From NCBI RefSeq assembly GCF_025244745.1, contig NZ_CP104213.1, forward strand, positions 322,501 through 386,500: a stretch of DNA of 64,000 nt, read 5' to 3'. Of this stretch, positions 18,988 through 29,164 are shown piece by piece. The position numbers were made by a program, and so were the translations under genes. Within the stretch, counting starts at the first letter, position 1; each line of letters opens with the position of its first letter. The stretch comes from Deinococcus rubellus. GTDB lineage: Bacteria; Deinococcota; Deinococci; Deinococcales; Deinococcaceae. The notes beneath the pieces were generated by a model. The model worked only from the letters and a program-made list of their open reading frames with translations. It had not been told where the DNA came from and searched no databases.

Positions 18988-19250
18988 TGTGGATAAACCT
19001 GTGGATAACCTGTGGATAAGTGCCTTTTTTCTGTGGATAACTTTGTGGATAACCCTGGGTCAGTTAAGCCTGTGGATAAGTGCCCAAGTTATCCACAGGT
19101 TATCCACAGGTTTTGGCACTTATCCACAGGGGGACTGTGGATAACTTTTCTGCGCCTAGCGCGGCTTCAGGGCACTTATCCACAGTATCCACAGGCCCTA
19201 TTACTACTACTACTATATTTATTAGTTAAACAGATCGGTTAAAAATAGTG
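18988..19250 (+). other. oriC: Chromosomal replication origin oriC
   Basis: Perfect TGTGGATAA boxes lie at 18988, 19000, 19011, 19032, 19044, 19071 and 19136 on the plus strand. Reverse TTATCCACA copies lie at 19089, 19100, 19120 and 19176, and a one-mismatch copy at 19185. The last two form a tandem pair followed by GGCCC, then TATTACTACTACTACTAT, which reads as repeated TAG on the other strand, then AT-rich sequence up to 19250. That order (tandem boxes, GC-rich spacer, trinucleotide repeats, AT-rich region) matches the Bacillus subtilis basal unwinding element. The site lies between dnaA and dnaN. Confidence 0.95.
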
Positions 19251-19340
19251 GTTTGGGACCTTGCCCCTTATCATCCAGATTGAAGACGGGTCAGGACCGA
19301 AAAACCTCCATAAGTCAAAAGCTGTCAGAATGGGAGCCAG

Positions 19341-20423
19341 ATGCAAGCACACGTCACCAAGAAAACCCTCAGCGAAGGACTGGGCCTGCTCGAACGGGTT
19401 ATTCCCAGCCGCAGCAGCAATCCCCTCCTCACAGCGCTGAAAATTGAAGCCAACGAACGTGGGTTGACACTGAGCGGCACCAACCTCGAAATCGATCTCA
19501 GTTGCGTGGTTGCAGCGGAAATTCAGCAACCGGCGTCGCTGGTGGTCCCAGCGCACCTGCTGGCGCAGATCGTGCGTAACCTGGGCGGCGAACTCGTTGA
19601 ACTCGAACTCAGTGGCTCGGAACTCTCGGTGCGGGCCAGCGGCTCGGAATTCAAGCTCCAAACCGGCGACCTCGACGCTTACCCCGAACTGGTGTTTTCC
19701 TCGCAGGTGGACGCCACCCTCAGCGCCTCGGAACTGGCCCGCTCGCTTTCCAGCGTGCGCTACGCCGCCAGCAACGAGGCGTTCCAGGCAGTGTTCCGGG
19801 GGATCAAGGTCGAGCAAAACGGCCAGATGGCGCGGGTGGTGGCCTCCGACGGCTTCCGGCTGGCCCTGCGCGAGTTCAGCGCGCCCGGTGAGGCCAGGAA
19901 TATGATCATTCCGGCCCGCAGTGCCGACGAACTGGTGCGGGTGCTGCGTGACGGTGAGGTGCATCTGAGCTACGGCGAGGGCCTCCTCGGTGTCCAGACC
20001 GACCGGGTCCGCATGAATGTCAAGCTGCTTGACGGCGACTTCCCCGATTACGAGCGGGTCATTCCGCGCGACATCAAGCTCACCGTGACGCTGCCCGCCG
20101 CCGCGCTCAAGGAAGCCGTCTCGCGGGTGGCCGTGCTGGCCGATAAGAATGCCAACAACCGGGTCGAGTTTCAGGTCAGCGAGGGCAAGTTGCGATTGGC
20201 TGCCGAGGGCGACTATGGGCGCGGTCAGGACACCCTGGACGTGCACCAGGAGGGCAGCGAACCGGCCATGAGCCTGGGCTTCAATGCCAAATACGTTCTC
20301 GACGCGCTCGGCCCGATTGAGGGCGACGCTGAGATGCGCTTTTCCGGCCCCACCAGCCCGGCCATGTTCAGGGCCAGCGGTGACGGCGGTTACCTCGCGG
20401 TGGTCGTGCCGCTGCGGGTCTGA
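19341..20423 (+). CDS. dnaN: DNA polymerase III beta subunit (sliding clamp)
   Basis: 360 residues starting [20 protein letters not shown]. The three clamp domains follow in order, with [21 protein letters not shown] in domain 2 and the C-terminal peptide-binding region ending [17 protein letters not shown], close to the usual PMR-type end. It is the processivity ring for DNA polymerase III and a docking site for repair proteins. It follows oriC in the same direction as dnaA, the ordinary bacterial order. Confidence 0.96.
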   Translation: MQAHVTKKTLSEGLGLLERVIPSRSSNPLLTALKIEANERGLTLSGTNLEIDLSCVVAAEIQQPASLVVPAHLLAQIVRNLGGELVELELSGSELSVRASGSEFKLQTGDLDAYPELVFSSQVDATLSASELARSLSSVRYAASNEAFQAVFRGIKVEQNGQMARVVASDGFRLALREFSAPGEARNMIIPARSADELVRVLRDGEVHLSYGEGLLGVQTDRVRMNVKLLDGDFPDYERVIPRDIKLTVTLPAAALKEAVSRVAVLADKNANNRVEFQVSEGKLRLAAEGDYGRGQDTLDVHQEGSEPAMSLGFNAKYVLDALGPIEGDAEMRFSGPTSPAMFRASGDGGYLAVVVPLRV

Positions 20424-20480
20424 GACCGAGACGAAGCGAATTTCTAGATCGGGTTGGGCGTCACGCGGCTTGGAGCGCGG

Positions 20481-20486
20481 TATAGT
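20481..20486 (+). promoter_or_regulatory. Possible -10 box upstream of eno
   Basis: TATAGT in the 153-nt dnaN-eno gap, about 90 nt before the eno ATG. No good -35 is seen at the right distance, so this is only a likely element. Confidence 0.35.
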
Positions 20487-20543
20487 GTCGGAAGTACGCA
20501 TTTCATCTGGGCAGTCTGCTTGGCTGAGATGTTGCCGCCCTGA

Positions 20544-21845
<1,302 letters not shown>

Positions 21846-21975
21846 GAACTTCATCTGGCCGTCAGTGTTCAGCTCTTTATTGGCTGAATGCTGGCGGTTT
21901 ACGCTTGACTTGATGCCTATTCCCTGATGTTGAACTTGCTTTTTGGAAGGGATTCCAGACTAAAAATGGAGAGCT

Positions 21976-23400
21976 ATGAAACATTTTGACCGTGCCACCA
22001 AGATCGTCGCCACCATCGGCCCTGCCAGCCGCAGCCCTGAAGTGCTGGAAAAAATGATTGACGCGGGCCTCAATGTGGTCCGCATGAATTTCAGTCACGG
22101 CAGCAAGGAAGACCACCGCGAAACCTACAACATGGTGCGCGAACTCGCCAAGCGCAAGGGCGTGGCCATCGGCATTTTGCAGGATCTGCAAGGCCCCAAG
22201 ATCCGGGTGGCCCGCTTCAAGGAAGGCGCGGTGACGCTGCATGCGGGCGACCCGTTCATCATCACCATGGACGAAGTGGAGGGTGACGAGACCCGCGTGG
22301 GCACCACCTACAAGGGTCTGCTCGGTGACGTGAAGCCGGGCATGAACCTGCTGCTCGACGACGGCAACATGGCCCTGCGCGTCGAGGGCGTGAGTGGTAA
22401 CGACGTTCACACGACCGTCGTCATTGGCGGCGTTCTCAAGAACAACAAGGGCATCAACGTGCCGGAGGCCGACCTGGCCGTGCCTGCCCTGTCCGACAAG
22501 GACGTGGAGGACATGGAGTTCGGCGCGGAACTCGGCGTGGACTGGGTGGCGCTGAGCTTCGTGCGCAGCCGCGACGACCTCTTGCTGGCCCGGCACTATC
22601 TGGCGCGCTTCGGCTCCAAGGCCAAGCTGATGGCCAAAATTGAAAAGCCCCAGGCGGTGGACCGCTTCGACGACATCCTCAAGGAAGTGGACGGCATCAT
22701 GGTGGCGCGCGGCGACCTCGGCGTGGAAATGCGCCCCGAGCAGGTGCCGACCATCCAGAAGCGACTGATCCGCTTGTGCCGCGAGGCGGGCAAGCCGGTG
22801 ATCACGGCCACCCAGATGCTGGAGAGCATGATCAGCCTGCCGCGCCCCACCCGTGCCGAGGCCAGTGACGTGGCCAACGCCATCTACGACGGCACCGACG
22901 CGGTGATGCTGTCTGCCGAGTCGGCGGCGGGCCTGTACCCGGTAGAATCGGTGGCCATGATGGACCGGATTGCCCGCGAAGCCGAGGGCAGCGAATCTTA
23001 CAACGTGATGCGCGCCAACAGCATGGATACCAGCCTGCCGCAGGACGCCATCGCCCTGTCAGCCTGCAACATCGGCGAGCGCCTGGGCGCGGCGGCCATC
23101 GTCAGCTTCACCAAGACCGGTGGCGCGGCGCTGCGGGTGGCCAAGAACCGGCCCCATCTGGCGGTGCTGGCCCTCACGCCCAACGAGCAGACCCGCTGCC
23201 AGCTGGCCCTCTCATGGGGCGTGGTGCCGATGCTCAGTGAAGACCCCCGCGACACCGACGACATGGTTCGAATCGCCAACACGGAACTGCGCAAGAGCAA
23301 GCTGGCCGATGAGGGTGACCGCTACGTGATCACGGCGGGCGTGCCGTTCGGTGTTCAGGGCACCACCAACATGGTGCGCGTCGAAACCCTCAGGCGCTGA
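21976..23400 (+). CDS. pyk: Pyruvate kinase
   Basis: 474 residues. ATIGPASRSPEVLEKMIDAGLNVVRMNFSHG holds the active-site Arg and Asn, and KIEKPQAVDRFDDIL and VMVARGDLGVE-like residues (IMVARGDLGVEM) follow. KPVITATQMLESM and the C-terminal allosteric-site domain follow in turn. It makes pyruvate and ATP from PEP, directly after enolase in the pathway. A GGAGAG SD precedes the ATG. The 130-nt gap after eno may hold its own promoter (TTGACT at 21905), but no clear -10 is seen. Confidence 0.97.
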   Translation: MKHFDRATKIVATIGPASRSPEVLEKMIDAGLNVVRMNFSHGSKEDHRETYNMVRELAKRKGVAIGILQDLQGPKIRVARFKEGAVTLHAGDPFIITMDEVEGDETRVGTTYKGLLGDVKPGMNLLLDDGNMALRVEGVSGNDVHTTVVIGGVLKNNKGINVPEADLAVPALSDKDVEDMEFGAELGVDWVALSFVRSRDDLLLARHYLARFGSKAKLMAKIEKPQAVDRFDDILKEVDGIMVARGDLGVEMRPEQVPTIQKRLIRLCREAGKPVITATQMLESMISLPRPTRAEASDVANAIYDGTDAVMLSAESAAGLYPVESVAMMDRIAREAEGSESYNVMRANSMDTSLPQDAIALSACNIGERLGAAAIVSFTKTGGAALRVAKNRPHLAVLALTPNEQTRCQLALSWGVVPMLSEDPRDTDDMVRIANTELRKSKLADEGDRYVITAGVPFGVQGTTNMVRVETLRR

Positions 23401-23419
23401 AGTCTGACGGTCAAAGTGA

Positions 23420-23470
23420 GCGCTGACACGAAGCTCGGAGTTACCCATTCTAAAAACACCGTGTCAGCGC
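23420..23470. repeat. Long inverted repeat after pyk
   Basis: GCGCTGACACG (23420-23430) and CGTGTCAGCGC (23460-23470) form a perfect 11-bp inverted repeat around 29 nt. No T tract follows. It may be an RNA stem of the pyk 3' end or a two-site protein target. Confidence 0.5.
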
Positions 23471-23496
23471 GGCGTCAGCATACAGAGCAGCGGTTT

Positions 23497-23540
23497 TTAT
23501 CCACAGGCACGGGGTTTTATCCACACCCTCCTGTGGATAA
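23497..23540. promoter_or_regulatory. Satellite DnaA-box cluster
   Basis: Three perfect 9-mers within 44 bp: TTATCCACA at 23497 and 23517, and TGTGGATAA at 23532. They lie in the 227-nt gap between the converging pyk and tyrS genes, about 4.3 kb from oriC. They may titrate DnaA or help load it. Confidence 0.75.
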
Positions 23541-23566
23541 CTTTTGGTTTTGCCCGTAGTTTCAAG

Positions 23567-23605
23567 AAAAATTTAAGGGAAACGGTGATATGGCCGTTTC
23601 CCTTT
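23567..23605. terminator. Bidirectional terminator between pyk and tyrS
   Basis: AAGGGAAACGG (23575-23585) and CCGTTTCCCTT (23594-23604) form a perfect 11-bp stem with an 8-nt loop. On the minus strand a T-rich run follows, ending the tyrS transcript. A weaker pyrimidine run follows on the plus strand. Confidence 0.75.
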
Positions 23606-23627
23606 CTCACGTTCTGGTCTTATCCAG

Positions 23628-24863
<1,236 letters not shown>

Positions 24864-24880
24864 AAGTCTCCATGAAGCGG

Positions 24881-24912
24881 CGGCGCACTTTCCTGAACCT
24901 GGAAGTGCGCCG
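24881..24912 (-). promoter_or_regulatory. Leader hairpin of tyrS
   Basis: CGGCGCACTT and AAGTGCGCCG form a perfect 10-bp stem around 12 nt, beginning about 8 nt upstream of the tyrS SD. It could act as an attenuator-like or translation-controlling element. No T-box motif was recognised. Confidence 0.45.
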
Positions 24913-24934
24913 CTTTTCGGGGTGTTCGGGCTGT

Positions 24935-24988
24935 GTTTGACCTGACCCTGACCTCAGCGGCAGGGTGGATAGGAACGCCAGGTCAAAC
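24935..24988. repeat. Inverted repeat in the tyrS-MOSC divergent region
   Basis: GTTTGACCTG (24935-24944) and CAGGTCAAAC (24979-24988) are perfect 10-bp inverted copies 34 bp apart. Each contains a TTGACC hexamer, so they may be paired -35-like or operator half sites for the divergent genes. Confidence 0.45.
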
Positions 24989-25027
24989 GCCTCATGTCCC
25001 GAGTCTAGCAGGCTCTAGCATGTGGGG

Positions 25028-25600
25028 ATGCGAACCATGCAGGAACTGCGAAGCACCTTCCCGCGCCCCGGCCGTGTGGCGTGGCTGGGGATCCGGCCAG
25101 TACGGCGGGCCGAGCCGCTCAGCGTGAGTGAGGTGGAGGTGGTGGAGAACCTGGGCATTCTGGGTGACCACGGCAAGGTGGGTGTGCCGCGCCTGCGGGC
25201 GCTGACGGGGCAGCCCGGCGAGGACGTGGCCCAGCCGTCCGCCCAGCCCGTTCCTGGCGGCCCCGGTAGGCGGCAGGTCACGCTGATTCAGGCCGAGCAT
25301 TTCCCGGTGATGGCCGCCCTCGCCGGGCTGGATGAGGTCACGCCCCAGATGCTCAGGCGCAACATCGTCATCTCGGGCATCTCGCTGCTCTCGCTCAAGG
25401 ACCGGCGCTTTCAGATCGGCGAGGTCGTGCTGGAGGCGACCGGCGAGTGCCACCCCTGCTCGCGGATGGAGGAGAATCTGGGAATGGGCGGCTACAACGC
25501 GGTGCGCGGGCACGGCGGCCTGACGGCGCGGGTGGTGCGCGGCGGCGTGATCCGACTGGGCGACACCCTGGTTCCCATTGACCTGGCCCCATTATTCTGA
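25028..25600 (+). CDS. MOSC-domain protein
   Basis: 190 residues from the ATG (MRTMQELRSTFPRP); GTG at 25022 and ATG at 25037 are alternatives. The MOSC beta-barrel shows VAWLGIRPVRRAEPL, RQVTLIQAEHFPVMA, LRRNIVISGISLLSLKDRRFQIG, and the conserved cysteine in GECHPCSRMEE. MOSC domains carry sulfur or handle molybdenum-cofactor-linked reductions. The protein is a stand-alone domain whose partner is unknown. It diverges from tyrS. Confidence 0.9.
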   Translation: MRTMQELRSTFPRPGRVAWLGIRPVRRAEPLSVSEVEVVENLGILGDHGKVGVPRLRALTGQPGEDVAQPSAQPVPGGPGRRQVTLIQAEHFPVMAALAGLDEVTPQMLRRNIVISGISLLSLKDRRFQIGEVVLEATGECHPCSRMEENLGMGGYNAVRGHGGLTARVVRGGVIRLGDTLVPIDLAPLF

Positions 25601-25620
25601 AGGGGCTATCCTGAGCAGCG

Positions 25621-26178
25621 ATGGCCGCACCCACCCCCAGAAAACCAGGCAGCACCTCGGCCACGGCCCTGTTCGGCTTCACCCGGCTGATTGTGGAATT
25701 CGGGGTGCTGTCGAGCTTTTTGTTCTCGCTGGTGCTGTTCGTCAACGGCACAGTCCGGACGGTGGCAGTCATCTGGGAAGCGCTGCCGCATTTTGCCGAG
25801 GAGGGCACCGGCAAGGAACTGCTCGTCGCGGCCATCGAGCAGACCGACAACCTGCTGATCGCCACGGCCCTGCTGATCATCAGCCTGGGGTTGCAGTCGC
25901 TGTTCGTGGGGCGGGTCATGAACCTTCCGGCCTGGCTGCACATCCGCACCTTCGACGACCTCAAGCAGAAGTTGTTGGGCATTGTGGTGGTGGCGCTCGC
26001 CGTCAAGTTTTTCAGTGTGGCGATCGAGTGGGAGGGTGGGAGTAGCGCCAGCATCCTGACTTTCGGGCTGGGCGTGGCTGCCGTGATGCTGGCGATCGGC
26101 GCTTACAGCTTCATCCTGGCCCGCCTCGGCGCTCACCCGCAGCAGGGCGAGGGCGACGCCCTGCCGGAACAGGAGTGA
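25621..26178 (+). CDS. YqhA family (UPF0114) membrane protein
   Basis: 185 residues with four predicted membrane helices: GVLSSFLFSLVLFV, LLIATALLIISLGLQSLFVG, KLLGIVVVALAVKFFSV, and ILTFGLGVAAVMLAIGAYSFIL. FDDLKQKLLGIVVV between helices 2 and 3 is the usual UPF0114 signature region. The function is unknown. TATCCT ends 8 nt before the ATG. The last base of its stop overlaps the trmK gene, forming a GTGA junction. Confidence 0.85.
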   Translation: MAAPTPRKPGSTSATALFGFTRLIVEFGVLSSFLFSLVLFVNGTVRTVAVIWEALPHFAEEGTGKELLVAAIEQTDNLLIATALLIISLGLQSLFVGRVMNLPAWLHIRTFDDLKQKLLGIVVVALAVKFFSVAIEWEGGSSASILTFGLGVAAVMLAIGAYSFILARLGAHPQQGEGDALPEQE

Positions 26179-26858
26179 CTCTGGACGCCCGCCTGAGCGC
26201 CGTGCTGGCCTTCATCCGTGCCGATACGCACGCCGACATCGGCACCGACCACGCTGCGCTGCCGCTGGCGCTGATCGAATCGGGAAGGTGCCGCAAGGTG
26301 ATCGCCGCAGAACTCCACCCTGGCCCACTGCAACTCGCTCAAGTGGCGGTGCTGCGGGCGGGGCGGGGTCAGCAGATCGAGGTGCGGCAGGGCGACGGCT
26401 TCGCACCGATTGCGCCGAACGAAATTCAGAGCGCCAGCCTCACTGGCATGGGCGCACGCACCATGCTGGGCATTCTTGAACGGGCCGCGCACTTGCCCCG
26501 TGCGCTGATTCTCCAGCCCAACGCCGAGCCGGAAGCGCTGCGCCGCTGGGCCACCACTCACGGCTACCACCTCACTGCCGAGGCGCTGGTTCCCGGCTTC
26601 TGGCGCTACCCGGTTCTGAAATTCGAGCAAGCCCCCGGCGCTGATCCGGCGTATTCGGGTGTTCCGCAGGCGGCGGCACTCAGATACGGCCCGCATCTGC
26701 TGATGGCCGCCGACCCGCACCTGCACGCCGAACTCAGGGCACAGGAGCGGCGGTTCTCGGCGTTAGCGGTGTACGGGCGGCCAGGCGTGCTGGGCGAGTT
26801 GCGGGTGGTGCAAGACGCGCTGGCCTTCCTGCTGGCCGCCCCCACTTCCGCTCCTTAA
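26175..26858 (+). CDS. trmK: tRNA (adenine-22-N1)-methyltransferase, TrmK family
   Basis: 227 residues starting at GTG within the stop of the preceding gene. It has the Rossmann SAM site with HADIGTDHAALPLALIESGR, AAELHPGPLQLA, LTGMGARTML and LILQPNAEPEALRRW, as in TrmK, plus a helical C-terminal domain. It methylates A22 of certain tRNAs. The canonical GMGG loop reads GMGA here. The stop shares TTAA with the convergent GNAT gene. Confidence 0.88.
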   Translation: MTLDARLSAVLAFIRADTHADIGTDHAALPLALIESGRCRKVIAAELHPGPLQLAQVAVLRAGRGQQIEVRQGDGFAPIAPNEIQSASLTGMGARTMLGILERAAHLPRALILQPNAEPEALRRWATTHGYHLTAEALVPGFWRYPVLKFEQAPGADPAYSGVPQAAALRYGPHLLMAADPHLHAELRAQERRFSALAVYGRPGVLGELRVVQDALAFLLAAPTSAP

Positions 26859-27652
26859 CGTCGCCAGATGTACGGTGTGGTCGTCGTGACCGGCGTCATC
26901 CCGCCGCGCTCCAGAATCGGGCGGGAATATTCAGTGCAGTCACTGTGCAGATAACGCACACCCCGGCTGAGCGCCGCCTGGGCGCGGGCCACCGTCAGGG
27001 CGCGGTAAAGCCCCTGACCCCGCCACTCCGGCAGCGTGCCGCCGCCCCACAGTCCGGCGAACCCAGTGCCGGGAATGATCTCCAGGCGGCCCACACAGAC
27101 CACCTCCTGCGCCGTTTCCGCCACCCAGACCTCGACATGGCCCGCGCCCTTCTCGATGCGGCGCATCAGATCGTTCGCGCTGGAGGGAGCGCCGAATGCC
27201 AGCGCCTGCGCCCTAGCCGCCCGCACCACGTCCGGGGAGGGATCGGCCTGATGGTCGATCCGCCGGAGAATCACGCCGCCGGGCAGGTTCACGGGCCGGG
27301 CCAGCGCCTGCGCTTCTCCCAGCATGACCGTCTCGGGGTTCTCGGCCTGCAATCCCTGGGCGGTGAGCCGCTGCGGCAGGTCAGCGGGCGCGTCGTGGCC
27401 GCGTGTCTTCCACTCGAAGGTCTGGATGTGCAGATCGGCGGCGTAGTAGACGATGGTGTCGGCAATCAGGCGGTCGAGGGTGGAGTCGGCGTACCCGTCC
27501 AGCGAGCGGTACGAAACGAAGCCCTGGTCTCCAGACTTGCCGCGCCACAGCGGGCCGAGCCGGTCAACGCTGTCGGCGGACAGCATTTCAGCTCCTTCGC
27601 GCAACTGGGCGTCGTAAGCCTGGAGCAGTGTTTCTTTGAATTGATCAGCCAT
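26855..27652 (-). CDS. GNAT-family N-acetyltransferase
   Basis: 265 residues. The N-terminal part is diverged and the GNAT domain occupies about 125-265: VVCVGRLEIIPGTGFAGLWGGGTLPEWRGQGLYRALTVAR has the R-x-x-G-x-G acetyl-CoA loop, followed by SDCTEYSRPILERGGMTPVT. The substrate is unknown. It lies 12 nt after the NanE-like gene on the same strand and is probably co-transcribed. It converges on trmK, and the two stop codons share TTAA. Confidence 0.85.
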   Translation of the reverse strand: MADQFKETLLQAYDAQLREGAEMLSADSVDRLGPLWRGKSGDQGFVSYRSLDGYADSTLDRLIADTIVYYAADLHIQTFEWKTRGHDAPADLPQRLTAQGLQAENPETVMLGEAQALARPVNLPGGVILRRIDHQADPSPDVVRAARAQALAFGAPSSANDLMRRIEKGAGHVEVWVAETAQEVVCVGRLEIIPGTGFAGLWGGGTLPEWRGQGLYRALTVARAQAALSRGVRYLHSDCTEYSRPILERGGMTPVTTTTPYIWRR

Positions 27653-27664
27653 GCTTCAGCCTCA

Positions 27665-28342
27665 TCAAGGTTGATCCGCTCTCAGCGCCCGCGCAAACCA
27701 GCTGGTGACGACATCGGGCCGGGTGATGGCGCTGCCGACCACCACCGCGTGCGCGCCGAGCTGCCGGGCCAGCACCGCCAGTTCGGGGGTGTTGAGCCGC
27801 CCCTCGGCCACAAATGTCAGGCCTGCCGCCCGGAGCTGCACCATCAGCTCGAAGTCCGGCGCGTCCTGCTGAGGACTGTGGGGCGTGTAGCCGCTCATGG
27901 TCGTGCTGACGATGTCGGCTCCGGCGGCGTAGGCGGCCTGCGCTTCCTCCAGCGTGCTGATGTCGGCCATCGCCAGCGCGCCTGCCTCGTGAATGGCCCC
28001 GGTGAGTTCGGCCACGCTGAAGGGGCGCGGCAAGTCGGTGGCGTCGAAGGCCACCAGGTCCGCGCCCGCTGCGGCGATGTCGTGGGCCTCGCCCGGCGTG
28101 GCGGTGATGTACACCGGGCTGCCCAGATGGCTCTGTTTGGTCAGCCCGATGATCGGCACGGCGGTGATGGCCCGCACTGCCGCAACATCGGGGGCTGAGC
28201 GCAGACGCAACCCTCCCGCGCCGCCGAGCAGCGCCGCCCGGCAAAGGGCCACGATTTGCTGGGTGTCGCGCAGCGGACTGCCCTCGTCAGCCTGCACGCT
28301 GACGATGAGCTGTCCGGCCAGGGTTTCAAGCATTGAAGACAT
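27665..28342 (-). CDS. N-acylmannosamine-6-phosphate 2-epimerase-like protein (NanE family)
   Basis: 225 residues from MSSMLETLAGQLIVSVQADEGSPL. The long upstream extension is rejected because CATACT lies 6 nt before this ATG. It is a TIM barrel with IVSVQADEGSPLRDT, the catalytic lysine in IGLTKQ, GADLVAFDAT, and DIVSTTMSGYTP, as in NanE. NanE converts ManNAc-6-P to GlcNAc-6-P. No other sialic-acid genes are nearby, so a different amino-sugar role is possible. A GNAT gene follows. Confidence 0.85.
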   Translation of the reverse strand: MSSMLETLAGQLIVSVQADEGSPLRDTQQIVALCRAALLGGAGGLRLRSAPDVAAVRAITAVPIIGLTKQSHLGSPVYITATPGEAHDIAAAGADLVAFDATDLPRPFSVAELTGAIHEAGALAMADISTLEEAQAAYAAGADIVSTTMSGYTPHSPQQDAPDFELMVQLRAAGLTFVAEGRLNTPELAVLARQLGAHAVVVGSAITRPDVVTSWFARALRADQP

Positions 28343-28404
28343 GAACAGAGTATGGCCGGTTTCCGAGCTGTTCAGCGCCAGAGGAAGCGTGTCATGCTGC
28401 GCGA

Positions 28405-29160
28405 ATGACCACCGACTGGATACCCAGGGTTCTCGTAACCGGCGCGGCGCAGGGCATTGGCCGGGCGATTGCCGAACTGTTCGTAGCGCGCGGCGCACGG
28501 GCCTTGCTGCTCGACCTCAACCTGCCCGCGCCGCTGGTGAATGCCCTGTGCCTGCAAGGCGACGTGACGAGCGCCGCCGACATCGCACGGGCCGTGCAGG
28601 TCGCCGAGGAGCAGTGGGGCGGGCTGGACGTGCTGGTCAACAACGCCGCCTACCAGGGGGCCAGTGGCTCGCTGATGGACGTGGCAGAGAACGGCTGGCA
28701 GCGCGCACTCGACGTGAACCTGACGGCCCCGCTGCGCCTTGCCAGGGCCTGCGTGCCGCTGATGCCGCCGGGAAGCGCCATCGTCAACGTCGCCAGCGTG
28801 CAGGGCCTGTTCGCCGAGCAGAACAATGTCGCTTACACGTCAAGCAAGGCCGGGCTGATCAACCTGACCCGTTCGATGTGCCTTGACCTCGCGCCGAGGG
28901 GCCTGCGCGTCAACGCCGTCGCGCCGGGGGCGATTGCCACCAAGAACCTGCTCAACTCAGTGGCGGGCAGCACCGATCCCCAGCAGACCCAGCGTGATTA
29001 CGAAGACCTGCATGCCCTGCGCCGCCTCGGCACGCCGCAGGAGGTGGCCGAGCTGGTGTACTTCCTGGCCTCGCCTGCCGCCGCGTTCATCACCGGAGCA
29101 ATTGTGCCCATTGACGGCGGCATGACTGCCAGCTTCATGATGGCGGGGCGGCCCGTCTAG
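28405..29160 (+). CDS. Short-chain dehydrogenase/reductase
   Basis: 251 residues. [18 protein letters not shown] is the TGxxxGxG cofactor site, and [17 protein letters not shown] (catalytic Ser) and YTSSKAG (YxxxK) follow. The acidic residue at the end of beta 2 (LLLDLN) favours NAD(H). The substrate is unknown. It starts 62 nt from the divergent NanE-like gene and ends 4 nt from the rimO stop, facing it. Confidence 0.88.
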   Translation: MTTDWIPRVLVTGAAQGIGRAIAELFVARGARALLLDLNLPAPLVNALCLQGDVTSAADIARAVQVAEEQWGGLDVLVNNAAYQGASGSLMDVAENGWQRALDVNLTAPLRLARACVPLMPPGSAIVNVASVQGLFAEQNNVAYTSSKAGLINLTRSMCLDLAPRGLRVNAVAPGAIATKNLLNSVAGSTDPQQTQRDYEDLHALRRLGTPQEVAELVYFLASPAAAFITGAIVPIDGGMTASFMMAGRPV

Positions 29161-29164
29161 AGAG

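Noticed and set aside
18988..19193. Repeated 9-mers as CRISPR or satellite DNA
   Set aside because: The copies are exact DnaA boxes in both orientations between dnaA and dnaN, which explains them fully.
21905..21933. Promoter for pyk at TTGACT
   Set aside because: No acceptable -10 lies at 16-18 bp, so it was not listed as a promoter.
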